The notes below the pieces were generated by a model, which had not been told where the DNA came from, did not search any database, and saw only the letters and a program-made list of their open reading frames with translations. The position numbers and the translations under genes were made by a program. From positions 1 through 64,000 of the forward strand of contig CAZGNO010000005.1 of NCBI GenBank assembly GCA_964527785.1: a stretch of DNA of 64,000 bases, given 5' to 3'. The DNA is from JADJXV01 sp964527785 (lineage in GTDB: Bacteria; Bacteroidota; Ignavibacteria; Kapaibacteriales; UBA961). How positions within the stretch are numbered: position 1 is the stretch's first letter; every line of letters starts with the position of its first letter. This document shows, piece after piece, positions 62,775 to 64,000 of this stretch.

Positions 62775-63797
62775 TCACAATTGTTTCATAAGTGATTTAA
62801 GTTTTTTCTTATCATTAGATTCCCTGTCACAAATACCTTGATAAAGTTCAATATCTATTTTCTCTTTAATTGAATCTTCAAGTAATTTGTTTAATACATT
62901 CGGAGGTAAAGCATCAACCTCCCAACTCGTTGCACCGTGCTTTGCAATAAAATCCTTCGCACGGGGATCGGTTGATTTTGCCGGATTCGGGGGAGGATTA
63001 TACTGTTTTATTTGCTCTTTTGTAAGGGCAATAGGAATGATACTGAATGTTTGTTCAAACCATTCCTTAAAGAAGTCATCTCTTCCTAATTCTTGGAGCA
63101 ATTCTTCATTTACATCACGTTTCTCTATGTAAACTTCGAAATAACACTTTTGTTCTTTTGTCTCAAGGGCATCCCACTTTGATTGTATATAATCACTTCC
63201 TGCAAAGAACTCTTTAATTCTATCCTTGACATCTCTTATCATATCCATCCCACTTGGATCGAAATCACCCAAGTAAAAAATTATAATCTTTTCGGCATTA
63301 CTCAATCCTCTTTCAAATCTATTATAGGCATCATACATTGCTGAAGCAGAACTATAGCCCCTATTTACGAGAATCGGAATGTGATACTGCTTCGTAACTC
63401 TTTTCAATACTCCAGAGAGAGCATCTTTTTCTACCCATACTTCTATATAATTGTCTTGACCTTTCATGCGAGGAAGCTGATACTGATACATTGCAGCTTC
63501 TATAATGTCTTTAGGACTATCAAACGAACTTGGTGTATATGGTTGCCTTAGTCTATCTTCAATAGCATCCCAATCAACAATACCGCCCATTCTACCTTCC
63601 TTTAGCAAAGTAGAGAGCTTAGAGTATTCAGCTAATTTATTAGGGATAATGTTCCGGCTCACAAGCTGATAGTATAATTGGCGTAAGGTCAATTTGTACC
63701 CTTCATTCTGATACTCTTCAATTATAGTATTGATAGTTTCTAAGCGTAGCTTGTTGGCAACTGAAAGCCGTACTTTTCTGAATTTAATTTTTGCCAT
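62775..63797 (-). CDS. Spo11/TopoVIA-like Mini-A protein with Toprim domain
   Basis: 340 residues from ATG 63797; a TTG start 12 bases upstream is less likely. LTLRQLYYQLVSRNIIPN contains the paired Tyr (42, 43) in the position of the Spo11/TopoVIA winged-helix catalytic tyrosine, followed by LSTLLKEGRMGGIVDWDAIE. A Toprim domain follows: EVWVEKDALSG (acidic Glu), VNRGYSSASAMYDA and IIFYLGDFDPSGMDMIRDV (DxD). TopoVIB is absent nearby. Mini-A proteins are TopoVIA relatives found on mobile elements; they may cut DNA for replication or packaging. Confidence 0.82.
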   Translation of the reverse strand: MAKIKFRKVRLSVANKLRLETINTIIEEYQNEGYKLTLRQLYYQLVSRNIIPNKLAEYSKLSTLLKEGRMGGIVDWDAIEDRLRQPYTPSSFDSPKDIIEAAMYQYQLPRMKGQDNYIEVWVEKDALSGVLKRVTKQYHIPILVNRGYSSASAMYDAYNRFERGLSNAEKIIIFYLGDFDPSGMDMIRDVKDRIKEFFAGSDYIQSKWDALETKEQKCYFEVYIEKRDVNEELLQELGRDDFFKEWFEQTFSIIPIALTKEQIKQYNPPPNPAKSTDPRAKDFIAKHGATSWEVDALPPNVLNKLLEDSIKEKIDIELYQGICDRESNDKKKLKSLMKQL

Positions 63798-63823
63798 TGG
63801 GATAATCAATAATGTGTAAAATT

Positions 63824-64000
63824 CTATCCATCAATATCATACAGGAACTCAATAGATTCAACGAATAGTTCAGCGTTCTTTTCACCGGAAAACAATCCGG
63901 TTATGGACCAGGTAACAGTCCACCATATACCACCGATAAACCGTAAGAGGAAAATGAATATCCTCAAGAGTATCCATGCGAGTATTGCCCCGAGCTTGCG
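63824..64000 (-). CDS. Partial membrane protein, continues beyond window
   Basis: An open frame of 58 codons runs in from the window edge and stops at 63824. It encodes a hydrophobic stretch (LAWILLRIFIFLLRFIGGIW followed by WTVTW) and a soluble tail (SGEKNAELFVESIEFLYDID). It lies 26 bases upstream of the Mini-A gene on the same strand. Identity unknown. Confidence 0.6.
   Translation of the reverse strand, partial: RKLGAILAWILLRIFIFLLRFIGGIWWTVTWSITGLFSGEKNAELFVESIEFLYDIDG

Noticed and set aside
52436..63797. Genome-wide UGA recoding, suggested by the TCA anticodon
   Set aside because: Several genes end in TGA with tight ATGA overlaps, and reading past the TGA at 60813 soon hits another stop, so UGA acts as stop here.

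Overview
The window has two unlike halves, joined at a 10-base run of N at 23404-23413. Bases 1 to about 23300 are ordinary chromosome. The genes there point to a Bacteroidota/Chlorobi-group (FCB) bacterium: secreted proteins with type IX-like C-terminal sorting domains, a FadL-like outer-membrane protein, a full-length glycine decarboxylase, RecR, ribosomal protein L19 and a 4-alpha-glucanotransferase. A Kapabacteria- or Ignavibacteria-like host is a guess from this style; no marker in the window settles it.

Chromosome layout: a membrane-bound SpoIIE-type phosphatase (-), a lipoprotein and outer-membrane protein pair (+), initiator tRNA-Met (-), an FG-GAP/ASPIC secreted protein (-), a small secreted protein and an AraC regulator (-), an orphan RHS tip with a metzincin-like toxin domain and a candidate immunity lipoprotein (+), a DUF4397 protein and an acyltransferase (-), malQ, a lipoprotein, recR and a methyltransferase (+), two family-2 glycosyltransferases, rplS and gcvP (-), and tRNA-Lys(CTT) (+). 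Small palindromic repeat elements sit at 15.2 kb and 18.4-18.6 kb.

From just after tRNA-Lys to the window end lies about 40.5 kb of densely packed, mostly unrecognisable small genes: a virus or virus-like mobile element. Rightward genes (23.4-52.3 kb) come first. They encode small basic proteins, membrane proteins, a transglutaminase-like protease, four tandem proteins sharing a new-looking cysteine-rich domain, a membrane protein followed by three candidate capsid proteins, a lytic transglycosylase, a coiled-coil protein, a secreted CHAP-like hydrolase, a 1193-residue fibre, a holin-like protein, a Tad2-like (DUF2829) anti-Thoeris protein, an endolysin-like protein and a spanin-like protein. 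After these come a DUF2958 protein and a 1674-residue fusion of DNA methyltransferase, SF2 helicase and RecA-like ATPase resembling phage DarB-type antirestriction proteins, then small genes ending in an HD phosphohydrolase. A bidirectional terminator at 52.36 kb separates these from leftward genes (52.4-64 kb): small unknowns, an ASCH protein, a tRNA-like RNA beside an RNA ligase, a DNA methyltransferase with a G9 tract, an HTH regulator, coiled-coil and repeat-bearing proteins, and a Spo11/TopoVIA-like Mini-A protein.

No large terminase, portal, HK97 capsid, tape measure, integrase or DNA polymerase is visible, so the element may be a non-tailed virus; the rest of it lies outside the window. 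Its recognisable non-virion genes lean towards defence evasion and nucleic-acid repair (Tad2, DarB-like fusion, methyltransferase, RNA ligase plus tRNA-like RNA, Mini-A). Gaps of 200-300 bases at 11061-11315, 15106-15358 and 18328-18581 hold only the repeats listed or nothing recognisable; bases 1-134 and 8047-8205 show nothing.
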